DNA from: Gammaproteobacteria bacterium
Lineage (GTDB): Bacteria > Pseudomonadota > Gammaproteobacteria > HK1
Length of the DNA stretch: 64,000 nt
Assembly (NCBI GenBank): GCA_022824305.1
Contig: JAJEAD010000076.1
Coordinates: forward strand, 124,001 to 188,000
Direction: 5' to 3'
Shown here: one piece after another, positions 46,612-57,496 of the stretch
Numbering within the stretch: position 1 is the stretch's first letter
Layout: each line of letters starts with the position of its first letter
Translations under genes and position numbers: made by a program
The notes under the pieces: model-generated
What the model was told of the DNA's origin: nothing
Database searches by the model: none
Seen by the model: only the letters and a program-made list of their open reading frames with translations

Positions 46612-47652
46612 TCATCCGCGGGCGAGCGCGGAGGGAACGGGGGGCAGGGGCCGGGTGAAGAAGGCGAAGAGCCCCCGCAGGACCGGGTCCCGGCGGGCCG
46701 TGAGGTCGGTGACCACCACCGTCGCCCCGACGCTCGCCCGGGAGATCTTGACCTCTTCGCCCGCGCTGAAGTCGAGGCGGGCGTGAATCTTGCGCAACGT
46801 GAGCACCGCCATTCCGAGGGCCCGCAGGCAGAAGCGCCGGATGCCGACCTCGCCGCCGGGCATCATCAGGGTGTAGACCAGCGCCCGGGCGAGGTGCAGC
46901 CGGGCAACGCCGATGAGCTCCGCGAGCCCCCGCTCGAAGGCCGGGCTGCGGCTGTCGGGCGCGAGATCGTCCAGGTCGAAGCCCGCGCGCCGGAACACGT
47001 CTCTCGGCAGCCAGCACGCTCCCCGCTCGCGGTCTTCCCAGATGTCCTTGAGGATGTTGGTCATCTGCAGGCCCTGCCCGAAGGAGACCGCGAGCTCGAG
47101 CAGGCGTGCGCGCTGCGCGTCGATGTCGGGGGCGTGCTCGCAGAAGAGCTCGGTCAGCATTTCTCCCACCACGCCGGCCACGTGGTAGCAGTACCGGTCG
47201 AGTTCGCGCATGCCGGAAAGGCCGGAGAGCGTGCTGCCCTCCTGGAACTCCGACATTCCCTTCGACATGATGCGCACGCAGCGCCGCAGGGCCTGCTGCT
47301 GCCGGGCGCTGAAGGAGCGCGTGATGCGCACCACGCGCCCGGTATCGCGGATCAGCTCGTGCTCCTCCCCCGAGGTGTGCCGGGACAGCAAGGGGCTCAG
47401 GCTCTCCACGAAACGCGCCGGCCTCTCCTCCCCCGCGAGCACGGCGTTGAAGAGCTCCGAGAGCTGCCGCTTCCCCGACGCATCGATGGCCGGCTCGTCT
47501 TCGATGGTGTCGGCGATCCGGCACAGGAGATAGGCGTTGCCCACCGCCGTCGAGAGCGGCGGGGGCAACTGCGGGATGGTGATCGCGAAGGTGCGCGAGA
47601 CGCCCTGCAGCAACCGTTCCTGACAGGCCAGATCGGTGCTTGGAGCCAGCAT
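46612..47652 (-). CDS. Squalene/phytoene synthase family protein
   Basis: 346 residues from ATG 47652 (GAGGTGA nine bases upstream). Condenses two prenyl diphosphates head to head. The first Asp-rich motif is DTIED (in CRIADTIEDE, about residue 50), the second region reads QMTNILKDIWEDRERG (about 200-215), and SRTFAITIPQLP at the start is typical. The layout is closer to farnesyl-diphosphate farnesyltransferase (squalene synthase) than to CrtB, but hopanoid or carotenoid genes are not adjacent, so the product is open. Substrate would come from the MEP pathway (dxs at 37.5 kb). Divergent from the isocitrate dehydrogenase gene. Confidence 0.85.
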   Translation of the reverse strand: MLAPSTDLACQERLLQGVSRTFAITIPQLPPPLSTAVGNAYLLCRIADTIEDEPAIDASGKRQLSELFNAVLAGEERPARFVESLSPLLSRHTSGEEHELIRDTGRVVRITRSFSARQQQALRRCVRIMSKGMSEFQEGSTLSGLSGMRELDRYCYHVAGVVGEMLTELFCEHAPDIDAQRARLLELAVSFGQGLQMTNILKDIWEDRERGACWLPRDVFRRAGFDLDDLAPDSRSPAFERGLAELIGVARLHLARALVYTLMMPGGEVGIRRFCLRALGMAVLTLRKIHARLDFSAGEEVKISRASVGATVVVTDLTARRDPVLRGLFAFFTRPLPPVPSALARG

Positions 47653-47839
47653 GGGCACCGCTCACCTCGTGGTACTTTCCGCCCGCGGGTCGCGGTCGAT
47701 AGTGCCCCAGGGCCGCGAGACGGCGCAACCGGGAGCGCGCATTCGCCCGAAGCCCGGCGGCGGCGCAGCGCCTCCTTGCTGGCCCCTTCCCCCCTGCCTA
47801 TAGTGCGCCCGCCACCCCACCACCCCGGCGGGAACCCCC

Positions 47840-49606
<1,767 letters not shown>

Positions 49607-49780
49607 AGCGTCGGCGACGAGGCCACGGTCCGCCTGATTCCGTCCTGACCGGGAACCGGACCCCGTCGGGGCCGAAGTGGGCGGCGGCGATTCACCCGTG
49701 CAAAGGCGCGGGCACGGCTCGAACGCCACCGGCCCTGCCAAACCAGGCCGGGGGCCATGCGCGCTTCCCGAACCGGGGAG

Positions 49781-50320
49781 CTACGGCGCCGCGGGACTGG
49801 GCTCCATTTCGCGGAAGAGCTCCCGGTAGCGGCGGGCGTTCTCGACGTAGTGGGAGGCGAAGTCGCCGAGGCCTCGCTGCTCCTCGTCGCTCAGCCGGCG
49901 CACGACCCGTCCCGGCGAGCCCACCACCAGCGACCCGTCGGGGATCTCCTTGCCCTCCGGAATCAGGGCGTTGGCGCCGATCAGGCAGTTGGCGCCGATG
50001 ACCGCGTGATTGAGCACGATCGCGTTGATGCCGATGAGGGAGCTCTCCCCCACCGTGCAGCCGTGGAGCATCGCCATGTGACCGATGCTCGCGTTGCGCT
50101 CGAGGGTGAGCGGCACGCCCTCGTCCACGTGCAGGATGGAGCCGTCCTGCACGTTGCAGTTCTCCCCGATACGGATGACGTCGTTGTCGCCCCGCACCAC
50201 GCAGTTGAACCAGATGCTCGCGTTGTGGCCGAGCACCACCGAGCCGACCACGATCGCGTTGGGCGCAACGTAGTAGTCCCCGAGGGCTTCGACTCTTCTC
50301 TCGCCGAGGGAGTAGATCAT
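49781..50320 (-). CDS. Gamma-class carbonic anhydrase-like protein (YrdA/PaaY family)
   Basis: 179 residues forming a left-handed beta-helix of hexapeptide repeats ([29 protein letters not shown], then [10 protein letters not shown]). The three metal-binding histidines are visible in [17 protein letters not shown]. The first His is in ILHV and the other two in GHMAMLHG, as in Cam/YrdA. Family members may hydrate CO2 or act as acyltransferase-like proteins. Start ATG 50320. It converges on icd. The C-terminal helix ([22 protein letters not shown]) closes the trimer. Confidence 0.88.
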   Translation of the reverse strand: MIYSLGERRVEALGDYYVAPNAIVVGSVVLGHNASIWFNCVVRGDNDVIRIGENCNVQDGSILHVDEGVPLTLERNASIGHMAMLHGCTVGESSLIGINAIVLNHAVIGANCLIGANALIPEGKEIPDGSLVVGSPGRVVRRLSDEEQRGLGDFASHYVENARRYRELFREMEPSPAAP

Positions 50321-50458
50321 GGGCCGGATTCCGTCCTCTTCCCGAGCTCAGGGGTCATGGTGCGCGCCTCCCGCCGCACGCCGCAAGGGGCGCGGACAGG
50401 CACGGGACGGAGCCGGTGGGAGGGAGCGAGGCAGGGCCGGATCGGCAAGCCTTGATTG

Positions 50459-50863
50459 CTAGAGACGACCCTTCTCGTGCAGATCCCAGAGCACCAGGGC
50501 CCACACCGCGACGCAGTTGACGAGGCTGAGGAAGACCGCGGCGCTCGCGTAGTCCTTGGCGCGGCCGGTCAGGACGTGAAACTCCCGCGAATGGCGATCG
50601 AGCGCGGCCTCCACCGCCGAGTTCAGCAGCTCGACGACCAGCACCAGCAGCACGCTGGCGACCAGCAGCGCCCTGGTCGAAGCGTCCGCGGGCAGCCACA
50701 GCGCGACCGGGACGAGAACGAGCGCCAGCACGCATTCCTGCCGGAACGCGCGCTCGTGGCTCAGCGCGCCGGCGACGCCGCGCAACGAGTAGCACAGCGC
50801 CCGCACGATGCGCCCCGGACCGCTACGCGCCGGAAGCGGCTTGCCCGGATCCGATCCGCTCAC
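50459..50863 (-). CDS. dgkA: Diacylglycerol kinase, prokaryotic type
   Basis: 134 residues from GTG 50863, which overlaps the stop of the upstream TPR gene (GTGA). Membrane enzyme that phosphorylates diacylglycerol, recycling the lipid left by osmoregulated glucan synthesis. Three hydrophobic helices are visible. Family residues are ALSHERAFRQE near the front, and VVELLNSAVEAALDR, the most conserved DgkA motif, followed by AKDYASAAVFL. A long open frame upstream is read-through. Confidence 0.9.
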   Translation of the reverse strand: MSGSDPGKPLPARSGPGRIVRALCYSLRGVAGALSHERAFRQECVLALVLVPVALWLPADASTRALLVASVLLVLVVELLNSAVEAALDRHSREFHVLTGRAKDYASAAVFLSLVNCVAVWALVLWDLHEKGRL

Positions 50864-51405
50864 CGCGCGGGGTCGAAGCCGGGCGGCGCCCTGCCTCCCT
50901 CGCCGATCCCCGGCCTTCCGTGCCGGGCGAGGAGCGAGCGCGCCCACTCCGCCCATTCCTCTTCCTCCCGGGAAGGCGTCGAGGCGCGCCGGCTCGCAAA
51001 CCAGCCCTTCCACCCCCTGGGAGCGGCTTCCGGCGCCTCGCGCGCGAGGGCGTCGAGGCCGTGCTTCGCGTACCCGCACGCCTCCTCGTCGCGTCCGGCC
51101 CCCGCGAGCGCCGAGCTCATGGCCCGCAACGCGGTGAGGTGCGCGGAATCGACCTCGAGGGCCCGCTCCGCGTAGGCCAGCGCCCGGTCGTTCCGGCCGC
51201 TGCGGTGGCAGCACAGGGCCAGCATCGCCAGGGTGTGCGGGTTCTCCCCTACCTCGTGGAGAAGCTGCTCGAGGTGCTTGACCGTCGCGGGGTACTTCTT
51301 GAGCAGGTAGGAGCGACGCGCGCGGGCCTCGATTCTCTCGGCGCGGGAGAAGAGCACGGCCCGGCCGATCAGTCGGGGCTCCCGAGCCCCGGGCGTTGAC
51401 GCCAC
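50860..51405 (-). CDS. TPR-repeat protein
   Basis: 181 residues from GTG 51405; GTG 51357 would remove the overlap with the small upstream gene. Contains about two tetratricopeptide repeats (YPATVKHLEQLLHEVGENPHTLAML and RNDRALAYAERALEVDSAHLTAL) and a hydrophilic, arginine-rich tail. No signal peptide. It is translationally coupled to dgkA through a GTGA overlap. Function unknown, presumably protein-protein contact. Confidence 0.65.
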   Translation of the reverse strand: MASTPGAREPRLIGRAVLFSRAERIEARARRSYLLKKYPATVKHLEQLLHEVGENPHTLAMLALCCHRSGRNDRALAYAERALEVDSAHLTALRAMSSALAGAGRDEEACGYAKHGLDALAREAPEAAPRGWKGWFASRRASTPSREEEEWAEWARSLLARHGRPGIGEGGRAPPGFDPAR

Positions 51406-51515
51406 TCGGCGAGCGACTCTTCGGGACAGCCGCAGCAGAGGTTAAAGGGGCACAGGTGCGCGGAGCGGACCCGGATATGGATGGCGCCGCAGTGACATGA
51501 ACCTTCGAGCAGCAT
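51369..51515 (-). CDS. Small cysteine-rich protein, GFA/CENP-V-like N-terminus
   Basis: 48 residues, too short for most ORF cutoffs. It starts MLLEGSCHCGAIHIRV and ends with SAHLCPFNLCCGCPEES plus a short tail. The opening GSCHCGA is the zinc-site start of the GFA (glutathione-dependent formaldehyde-activating)/CENP-V fold, and six cysteines are spread C-x-C and CC-x-C. The rest of the fold is absent, so it is either a tiny zinc protein or a truncated member. GAGGA lies about ten bases before ATG 51515. It overlaps the TPR gene start by 37 bases in another frame. Confidence 0.5.
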   Translation of the reverse strand: MLLEGSCHCGAIHIRVRSAHLCPFNLCCGCPEESLAEWRQRPGLGSPD

Positions 51516-51655
51516 GGCGCGATTCCTCGCCTCGGCCTGCCGTCAATGTCCAACATCGGGTGGGGGCGAGGCAAGGCGCCGCCGCTGCCCGAGTTCCCCC
51601 GGGTCCTTCCCGCCGCGATAATGGCGGCCTTCTCCTGCCACCACCGGGAACTGCC

Positions 51656-52630
51656 ATGCCCCGAGCGATCAGAGTCCACGAGACCGGCGGCGCCGACGTA
51701 CTGCGCTGGGAAGAGAGCGAGGTCGGGGAGCCCGGCCCCGGCGAGGTGCGCCTGCGCCACAGCGCGGTGGGTCTGAACTTCATCGACACCTACCACCGCA
51801 CCGGACTCTATCCGCTGCCGCTGCCCTTCGTGCCCGGCCTCGAGGCGGCGGGAGTGGTGGAAGCGCTCGGCGACGGGGTCACGAACCTGGCGACGGGAGA
51901 CCGGGTGGCCTACGGAGCGGGGCCGCTCGGCGCCTACTGCGAGGCGCGCCTGATGCCGGCGGAACGCCTCGTGCGCATTCCGTCCGGAGTGAACGACGAC
52001 ACCGCGGCCGCGATGATGCTGCAGGGCATGACGGTGGAGTACCTGCTGCGGCGCACCTACCGGGTCCGGCCCGGCGACACGATTCTCCTGCACGCGGCCG
52101 CCGGCGGCGTCGGCCTCATCGCCTGCCAGTGGGCCAGGCACCTCGGGGCGACGGTGATCGGCACCGTCGGCAGCGACGAGAAGGCCGAGCTGGCACGCGC
52201 CCACGGCTGCGACCACCCCGTGGTCTATACCCGCGAGTCCTTCGTGGACCGGGTGAAGGAGCTGACGGGCGGGCGCGGAGTACCGGTGGTCTACGACTCG
52301 GTGGGCAAGGACACCTTTGCGGACTCGCTCGAATGCCTGGCCCCGCGCGGCCTGATGGTGAGCTTCGGGCAGTCCTCGGGCTCGGTGCCTCCCTTCGAAG
52401 CGGGAGTACTGAGCGCGAAGGGCTCGCTCTTTCTCACCCGTCCCACGCTCATGCACTACGTCGCCACCCGGGCGGAGCTCGAGAGCTCCGCCGCCGCCCT
52501 TTTCGGAGTGGTGGCGGACGGCCACGTGAAGGTGGAGGTCCGCCAGACCTTCCCTCTGGCGGATGCGGCGGAAGCCCACCGCGCGCTGGAAGGGCGCCGG
52601 ACCACGGGCTCCACGGTGCTCGTTCCCTGA
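51656..52630 (+). CDS. NADPH:quinone oxidoreductase (QorA-type, zeta-crystallin family)
   Basis: 324 residues. Zinc-less medium-chain dehydrogenase that reduces quinones with NADPH by one electron. The family start AIRVHETGGADVLRWEE, NFIDTYHRTGLYPLPLPFVPGLEAAGVV, the nucleotide-binding HAAAGGVGLIACQWA near residue 150, GTVGSDEKAELARAHGCDH, and FGQSSGSVPP are visible. Structural-zinc cysteines are absent, as in QorA. Start ATG 51656; the open frame continues upstream but without family similarity. It diverges from the small Cys-rich gene. Confidence 0.92.
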   Translation: MPRAIRVHETGGADVLRWEESEVGEPGPGEVRLRHSAVGLNFIDTYHRTGLYPLPLPFVPGLEAAGVVEALGDGVTNLATGDRVAYGAGPLGAYCEARLMPAERLVRIPSGVNDDTAAAMMLQGMTVEYLLRRTYRVRPGDTILLHAAAGGVGLIACQWARHLGATVIGTVGSDEKAELARAHGCDHPVVYTRESFVDRVKELTGGRGVPVVYDSVGKDTFADSLECLAPRGLMVSFGQSSGSVPPFEAGVLSAKGSLFLTRPTLMHYVATRAELESSAAALFGVVADGHVKVEVRQTFPLADAAEAHRALEGRRTTGSTVLVP

Positions 52631-52799
52631 TGCCGTTCCGCGTCCGCCGAAAGGTCCCCTTCTCTCCCCACCGGCAGCGGCCGCCCCGGCCGGTCGCTCG
52701 CTGCGCAACATCGCGACCGGCCGGCCGCTCCCCGCGCCTTCCCTCTCTCGCCCGCCGGCCCGTCCCGCGGGACACCGGGCGCGTGAACGGAGCCCCGCC

Positions 52800-53744
52800 A
52801 TGACCACCGGATTCGTGTACGACGAACGGTTTCTGGCGCACGATGCCGGCCCGCACCACCCCGAGCGAAGAGAGCGCCTCGAGAGCACGATCGACCACCT
52901 GCGCCGCGAAGCGTGGTTCGACGGGCTCCGGGCGGTGCCCGCTTCGCCCTGCGACCCGAGCTGGCTGGAGACCGTCCACGACCGCGAGCTCGTCGACCGG
53001 GCCCGGGAGTCCTGCCGCCGCGGCCTGCCCTACCTGGACGTGGCGGACGTCGGCATCTGCCCGGACTCCTACGACATTGCGCTGCTGGCGGCAGGCGGGG
53101 CGCTCGCGCTCGCCGACGGCGTGGCGAGCGCCGAGATCGACAACGGCTTCTCGCTCAGCCGCCCGCCCGGCCACCACGCGGAGCGCAACGTCGCGCTGGG
53201 CTTCTGCCTCTTCAACAACGTGGCGATCACGGCTCGGTACCTGCAGCGCGAGCACGGACTGGACAAGATTCTCATCCTCGACTGGGACGTGCACCACGGC
53301 AACGGCACCCAGCACACCTTCGAATCCGATCCTTCCGTGCTCTTCGTGAGCACCCACCAGTATCCCTACTATCCGGGTACGGGCGCGGCGAGCGAAGACG
53401 GCGAAGGACGCGGACGCGGGGCGACGCTCAACTGCCCCATGCCGGCCGGAGCCGGGGACCACGACTACGAGCGCGCGTTCATGGAGCGCATCCTCCCGAA
53501 GATCGACGCCTTCGCGCCGCAGGCGGTGATCATCTCCGCCGGCTTCGACGCCCATGCCGAGGATCCCCTCGCACATGTCATGCTGAGCACCGGGTTCTTC
53601 GCCTGGATGACGGAACGCATGCTGGAAGTGGCCGAACGCCATGCCGAAGGCCGGCTCATCTCCATTCTCGAAGGCGGATACAACACCGATGTGCTGCCGC
53701 TGTGCGTGGCCGCGCATCTCGAGCTGCTCTCCCGAGGGTCGTGA
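52800..53744 (+). CDS. Histone deacetylase-family amidohydrolase
   Basis: 314 residues from ATG 52800. Arginase/deacetylase fold enzymes of this type remove acetyl groups from polyamines or small acetylated molecules in bacteria. Active-site signatures are intact: SLSRPPGHHAERNVALGFCLFNN (His-His and the substrate tunnel, split here as SLSRPPGHHAE and ALGFCLFNNVA), zinc ligands Asp and His in LDWDVHHGNG, and Asp in SAGFDAHAEDPL; the catalytic loop ends EGGYN. Its stop overlaps the start of the antiporter gene (GTGA). The polyamine-type transporter at 1.3 kb may be a functional relative, but that is speculation. Confidence 0.9.
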   Translation: MTTGFVYDERFLAHDAGPHHPERRERLESTIDHLRREAWFDGLRAVPASPCDPSWLETVHDRELVDRARESCRRGLPYLDVADVGICPDSYDIALLAAGGALALADGVASAEIDNGFSLSRPPGHHAERNVALGFCLFNNVAITARYLQREHGLDKILILDWDVHHGNGTQHTFESDPSVLFVSTHQYPYYPGTGAASEDGEGRGRGATLNCPMPAGAGDHDYERAFMERILPKIDAFAPQAVIISAGFDAHAEDPLAHVMLSTGFFAWMTERMLEVAERHAEGRLISILEGGYNTDVLPLCVAAHLELLSRGS

Positions 53745-54910
53745 ACGCCGAATCGGTCATCTTCTCCATATTCCTGATCTTCACCGGCGCCGCGCTGATG
53801 GCGGCGCTCGCGCTCTACGCCCGTCAGTCGCTGCTCGTCGCCTACATCGTGCTCGGCTGGATCGCCGGCCCCTGGGGGCTCGGCCTCGTGCGCGACGCGG
53901 ACCTGATCGAAGGAATCGGGCACATCGGGATCATCTTCCTGCTCTACCTGCTCGGGCTGAACCTGCATCCGCAGAAGCTCGTGCGGCTCCTGCGCGAAGC
54001 CCTTACGGTGACGGCGGCGAGCTCCCTGGTGTTCGCGATGACGGGATTCGCGATCGCCTGGAGCTTCGGATTTCGGGGCACCGAGTGCGTGCTCATCGCG
54101 GCGGCGGTCATGTTCTCCAGCACCATCCTGGGGCTCAAGCTGCTGCCGGCCACCGCCCTGCATCACCGGCACACCGGCGAGGTGATCATCAGCGTCCTGC
54201 TCCTGCAGGACATTCTCGCCATCCTCATCCTGCTCCTGCTGGAGACGCTCGGCCCGGCCGCTCCGAGCCTGACCGCCGCCGTCGTGCACCTGGGCGCCCT
54301 CCCCCTGCTCGTGCTCTTCGCGTTCGTGCTCGAGAACCTCCTGCTCGTCCGGCTGATCCGCCGTTTCGACGCAATCGGGGAGTACGTGTTCCTCACCGCG
54401 ATCGGGTGGTGCCTGGGAATCTCGCAGCTCGCACACTGGCTCGGCCTCTCCTACGAGACCGGGGCCTTCGTCGCCGGCGTCGCCCTCGCGTCGAGCCCCG
54501 TCGCCACCCACATCGCCGAGAGCCTCAGGCCCCTGCGCGACTTCTTCCTGATCATGTTCTTCTTCTCGATGGGGGCGGGCCTGGCAATCGACGCCCTTCC
54601 CGGCGTGCTGCTTCCCGCGGTGGTGCTCGCGGCCGTCGTGCTGATCCTCAAGCCGCCGGTGTTCCGATGGCTGCTGGTGAGGGAGGGCGAGCGACGGGAG
54701 CTCGCGGCCGAGGTCGGGGTGCGCCTGGGTCAGGGCAGCGAGTTCGCCCTGCTGATCGCGGCCCTCGCTCTCCACCGGGAGGTGATGGGAGAGCGTGCCG
54801 CCTACCTGGTCCAGGTCTACACCCTGCTCACCTTCATCGCCTCGTCCTACGTCATCATGTGGCGCTACCCGACTCCCATCGCGGTCAACGCCCGGCTACG
54901 GCGCGACTGA
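53741..54910 (+). CDS. CPA2-family cation:proton antiporter (KefB-like, no TrkA domain)
   Basis: 389 residues from GTG 53741, which overlaps the deacetylase stop. About 12 hydrophobic segments with the Na+/H+ exchanger fold: GWIAGPWGLGL, HIGIIFLLYLLGLNL, SSTILGLKLLP, LLLQDILAILIL (the conserved Gln-Asp pair of CPA2), and ETGAFVAGVALASSP. The usual C-terminal TrkA-N/TrkA-C regulatory part is missing, so regulation differs from KefB/KefC. Likely exchanges K+ or Na+ for protons across the inner membrane. Confidence 0.85.
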   Translation: MNAESVIFSIFLIFTGAALMAALALYARQSLLVAYIVLGWIAGPWGLGLVRDADLIEGIGHIGIIFLLYLLGLNLHPQKLVRLLREALTVTAASSLVFAMTGFAIAWSFGFRGTECVLIAAAVMFSSTILGLKLLPATALHHRHTGEVIISVLLLQDILAILILLLLETLGPAAPSLTAAVVHLGALPLLVLFAFVLENLLLVRLIRRFDAIGEYVFLTAIGWCLGISQLAHWLGLSYETGAFVAGVALASSPVATHIAESLRPLRDFFLIMFFFSMGAGLAIDALPGVLLPAVVLAAVVLILKPPVFRWLLVREGERRELAAEVGVRLGQGSEFALLIAALALHREVMGERAAYLVQVYTLLTFIASSYVIMWRYPTPIAVNARLRRD

Positions 54911-54948
54911 CCGGGTAGAATGCCGCGCTTTCCACGATTGACGTGATC

Positions 54949-55965
54949 ATGGACGCGTCCGTCAGAGCAGACACGTTGCCCGAAGCGCCGCCCCCCGCGC
55001 CGGCCGAGTCTTTCGGGCGCCTCGGCGAGAGCATCCGCAGGCGGATCGTCGGACAGGACGCGCTGGTGGACCGGCTGCTGGTGGCGTTGCTCTGTGACGG
55101 TCACCTGCTCGTGGAGGGAGCGCCGGGGCTTGCGAAGACCAGCGCGATCAAGGAGCTCGCAGCCCACATCGACGCGTCCTTCCATCGGGTGCAGTTCACG
55201 CCCGACCTGCTGCCCGCGGACCTCACCGGAACCGACGTGTATCGTCCCCAGGACGGCTCCTTCGTGTTCCAGCGCGGCCCCATCTTCCACAACGTGGTGC
55301 TCGCGGACGAGGTGAACCGGGCTCCCGCCAAGGTGCAGTCGGCGCTGCTCGAGGCGATGGGGGAGCGACAGGTCACGGTGGGCCGAACCACCTACGCGCT
55401 GCCGCGCCTGTACCTGGTCATGGCGACTCAGAACCCCATCGAGCAGGAGGGCACCTACCGCCTCCCGGAGGCGCAGCTCGACCGCTTCCTGCTCTACGTG
55501 CGCATCGCCTATCCGGCGGCGGAGGTGGAGCGGCGAATCCTGGAGCTGTCCCGCGCGCGTGCGGGTCGCGAGCCCGGGCAGGACGCCCCGGACCCCGACG
55601 CGGTGGTGGGAGAATCCCAGGTGTTCGCGGCGCGAAGGGAAGTCCTCGAGCTCCATCTCGCGCCCGCGCTCGAGCGCTACCTCATCGAGCTCGTGCTCGC
55701 GACCCGGGGAGCGCGGGACTACGGCGAGGACCTGCGCCGGTGGATCGGCTTCGGCGCGAGCCCGCGCGCGAGCATCGCGCTGGATCGGGCTTCGCGCGCG
55801 TACGCCTGGCTCCGCGGCCGGAACTACGTTTCGCCGGAGGACATCCAGTCCATCGCGCCCGACGTCCTGCGGCATCGCCTCGTGCTGTCCTACGAAGCGG
55901 AGGCGGAGGGCATCGACTCCGAGCGGGTGGTCAGCGAGCTGGTCGCCAGAGTCCCCGTGCCCTGA
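54949..55965 (+). CDS. MoxR-family AAA+ ATPase
   Basis: 338 residues from ATG 54949; GTG 54943 is an alternative. Chaperone-like AAA+ protein that matures metal- or VWA-dependent complexes. Walker A is GAPGLAKTS near residue 59, Walker B LADEVNRAPAKVQSALLEAMGE near 115, sensor 1 MATQNPIEQEGTYRLPEAQLDRF. It is followed without gap by DUF58 and DUF4381 genes, the standard MoxR operon beginning. Confidence 0.92.
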   Translation: MDASVRADTLPEAPPPAPAESFGRLGESIRRRIVGQDALVDRLLVALLCDGHLLVEGAPGLAKTSAIKELAAHIDASFHRVQFTPDLLPADLTGTDVYRPQDGSFVFQRGPIFHNVVLADEVNRAPAKVQSALLEAMGERQVTVGRTTYALPRLYLVMATQNPIEQEGTYRLPEAQLDRFLLYVRIAYPAAEVERRILELSRARAGREPGQDAPDPDAVVGESQVFAARREVLELHLAPALERYLIELVLATRGARDYGEDLRRWIGFGASPRASIALDRASRAYAWLRGRNYVSPEDIQSIAPDVLRHRLVLSYEAEAEGIDSERVVSELVARVPVP

Positions 55966-56921
55966 TGGGGCGCCCGCCCGCCGGAGCTCGAACCCCTCGG
56001 CCGACGGGCGCGAGGCCCGAGCTCGACGCCCTGCTTCGTCTTCGCGCTCATGCGCACCTCTTCGATCTGAGAGCCGGTCGCCGGGCTCCGGATCCCCTGT
56101 CCGGAGCCCGTCCCTCCCGATACCGGGCCCGCGGCATGGAGTACGCGGAGTCGCGCGCCTACCTTCCCGGAGACGAGATCCGGAACATGGACTGGCGGGT
56201 GACCGCCCGCACCGGTCGCCCCCACACCAAGCTCTTCCAGGAAGAACGCGAGCGCCCGGTGATGCTGGCGGTGGACTTCGGGCCGAGCATGTTCTTCGGC
56301 ACCCGGCTTGCGTTCAAGTCGGTGGTCGCCGCCCACGCCGCGGCCCTCGTGGCCTGGGTGGCGTTGCGCCACGGCGATCACGTGGGAGCGGTGATCACCG
56401 CTCCAGTACGCGAGGTGGAAATCCGCGCGGCGGGCGGGCGGCGCGGCGTGCTCCGGGTGCTCCGCGCCCTGCACGCGCACTCGGAGCTTCCCGAGGCGCC
56501 GGGGCGCGGCGGAGCGGGCCGGCTCGCGGAGCTGCTGACCCGAGCCCGGCGCGTCTCCCGCAGCGGCAGCCTGGTGGTGGTGTTGAGCGACTTCTACGGA
56601 CTCGACGAGCACGCGGAAGCGGCGCTCGCCCTCCTTCGGAGCCGATGCGACCTCGTTGGCGGACAGGTGGTCGATCCGCTCGAGCGCAGCGCCCCTCCTC
56701 CGGGACGCTACGCGGTGAGCGATGGCCGGTCCACCGCAGTGCTCGACAGCACTTCCCGCACCTTCCGGGAAGCACACCGGCAGCGCTTCGACGCCCGCGC
56801 GGAACGGGTGCGCGAAGCCTTCTCACGCCTCGGCGCGCCCTTGCGCACTCTGTCCACCGACGCCGCAATCGACGACGGCCTGCTGGTCGCGGTCCGCCCC
56901 GCGGTATCCGGGACTCCCTGA
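55965..56921 (+). CDS. DUF58 domain protein (MoxR operon)
   Basis: 318 residues; its ATG overlaps the MoxR stop by one base (TGATG). The DUF58 signature is clear: GMEYAESRAYLPGDEIRNMDWRVTARTGRPHTKLFQEERERPVML (residues 55-100), followed by a VWA-like part (LAVDFGPSMFFG and LVVVLSDFYGLDE). The MIDAS pattern is degenerate, as usual for DUF58. It is thought to work with MoxR and VWA proteins in envelope or stress functions. The long signature is quoted here only in fragments: EYAESRAYLPGDE and NMDWRVTARTG. Confidence 0.88.
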   Translation: MGRPPAGARTPRPTGARPELDALLRLRAHAHLFDLRAGRRAPDPLSGARPSRYRARGMEYAESRAYLPGDEIRNMDWRVTARTGRPHTKLFQEERERPVMLAVDFGPSMFFGTRLAFKSVVAAHAAALVAWVALRHGDHVGAVITAPVREVEIRAAGGRRGVLRVLRALHAHSELPEAPGRGGAGRLAELLTRARRVSRSGSLVVVLSDFYGLDEHAEAALALLRSRCDLVGGQVVDPLERSAPPPGRYAVSDGRSTAVLDSTSRTFREAHRQRFDARAERVREAFSRLGAPLRTLSTDAAIDDGLLVAVRPAVSGTP

Positions 56922-56922
56922 G

Positions 56923-57456
56923 GTGCCCACGGGCGGAAGCGACCCTCTGGCCGCGCTCCGGGACATTCACATGCCGCCGGAACCCGGACTCTGGCCGCCC
57001 GCGCCCGGTTGGTGGATCCTCGCGCTGCTCCTGCTCCTGATCGCGGGGGGAGTGGCGATGTGGCGGATACGCGCGAGGCGGCGCCACCGGCCGCAGCGCG
57101 AGGCGCTCCTCGCCCTCGCCGCGCTTCGGAGAGAGCTCGCCGAGGGCGCCGCGCCGCACCGCGTCGCCGCGGAAAGCACGAGCCTGCTGCGCCGGGCGGC
57201 GCTGGCGCGCTTTCCCCGGCGACAGGTAGCGGGGCTCACCGGCCCGGACTGGCTCGATTTCCTCGCCGAGCACGGCGGCGGTGCCGGGTTCGCGACGCCG
57301 GAGGCGGCGCCCCTCGTCCGCGCTCCCTATGCGCCCGGCATCGGCGTGGACGAAGCGGAGCGCATCATCGGACTCTGCGAGCGGTGGATCCGCGCCGGCC
57401 GCCGAGCCGGCCGGCCGGTTCCCGGGACGGCGCATGGAGAGGGCGGTAACGGCTGA
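56923..57456 (+). CDS. DUF4381 membrane-anchored protein (MoxR operon)
   Basis: 177 residues from GTG 56923, one base after the DUF58 stop; a longer open frame overlaps DUF58 and is not used. The DUF4381 start is DPLAALRDIHMPPEPGLWPPAPGWW, next to one transmembrane helix (ILALLLLLIAGGVAMW), then a soluble helical part with ALARFPRRQVAGLTGPDWLDFL. Such proteins form an inner-membrane link of MoxR-Bat systems. The VWA and BatD genes normally downstream are missing; a hairpin and an unrelated transporter follow. Confidence 0.85.
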   Translation: MPTGGSDPLAALRDIHMPPEPGLWPPAPGWWILALLLLLIAGGVAMWRIRARRRHRPQREALLALAALRRELAEGAAPHRVAAESTSLLRRAALARFPRRQVAGLTGPDWLDFLAEHGGGAGFATPEAAPLVRAPYAPGIGVDEAERIIGLCERWIRAGRRAGRPVPGTAHGEGGNG

Positions 57457-57457
57457 A

Positions 57458-57496
57458 GGGGTTCGGGGCCTGCGCCGAATCCGCGGCCGGAACCCC
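57458..57496 (+). terminator. Hairpin after the MoxR operon
   Basis: GGGGTTC (57458-57464) pairs with GAACCCC (57490-57496), extended by GG/CC inside, starting two bases after the DUF4381 stop. It marks the operon end. The rest up to 57650 shows no gene; the betaine-system promoter should lie here. Confidence 0.45.
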
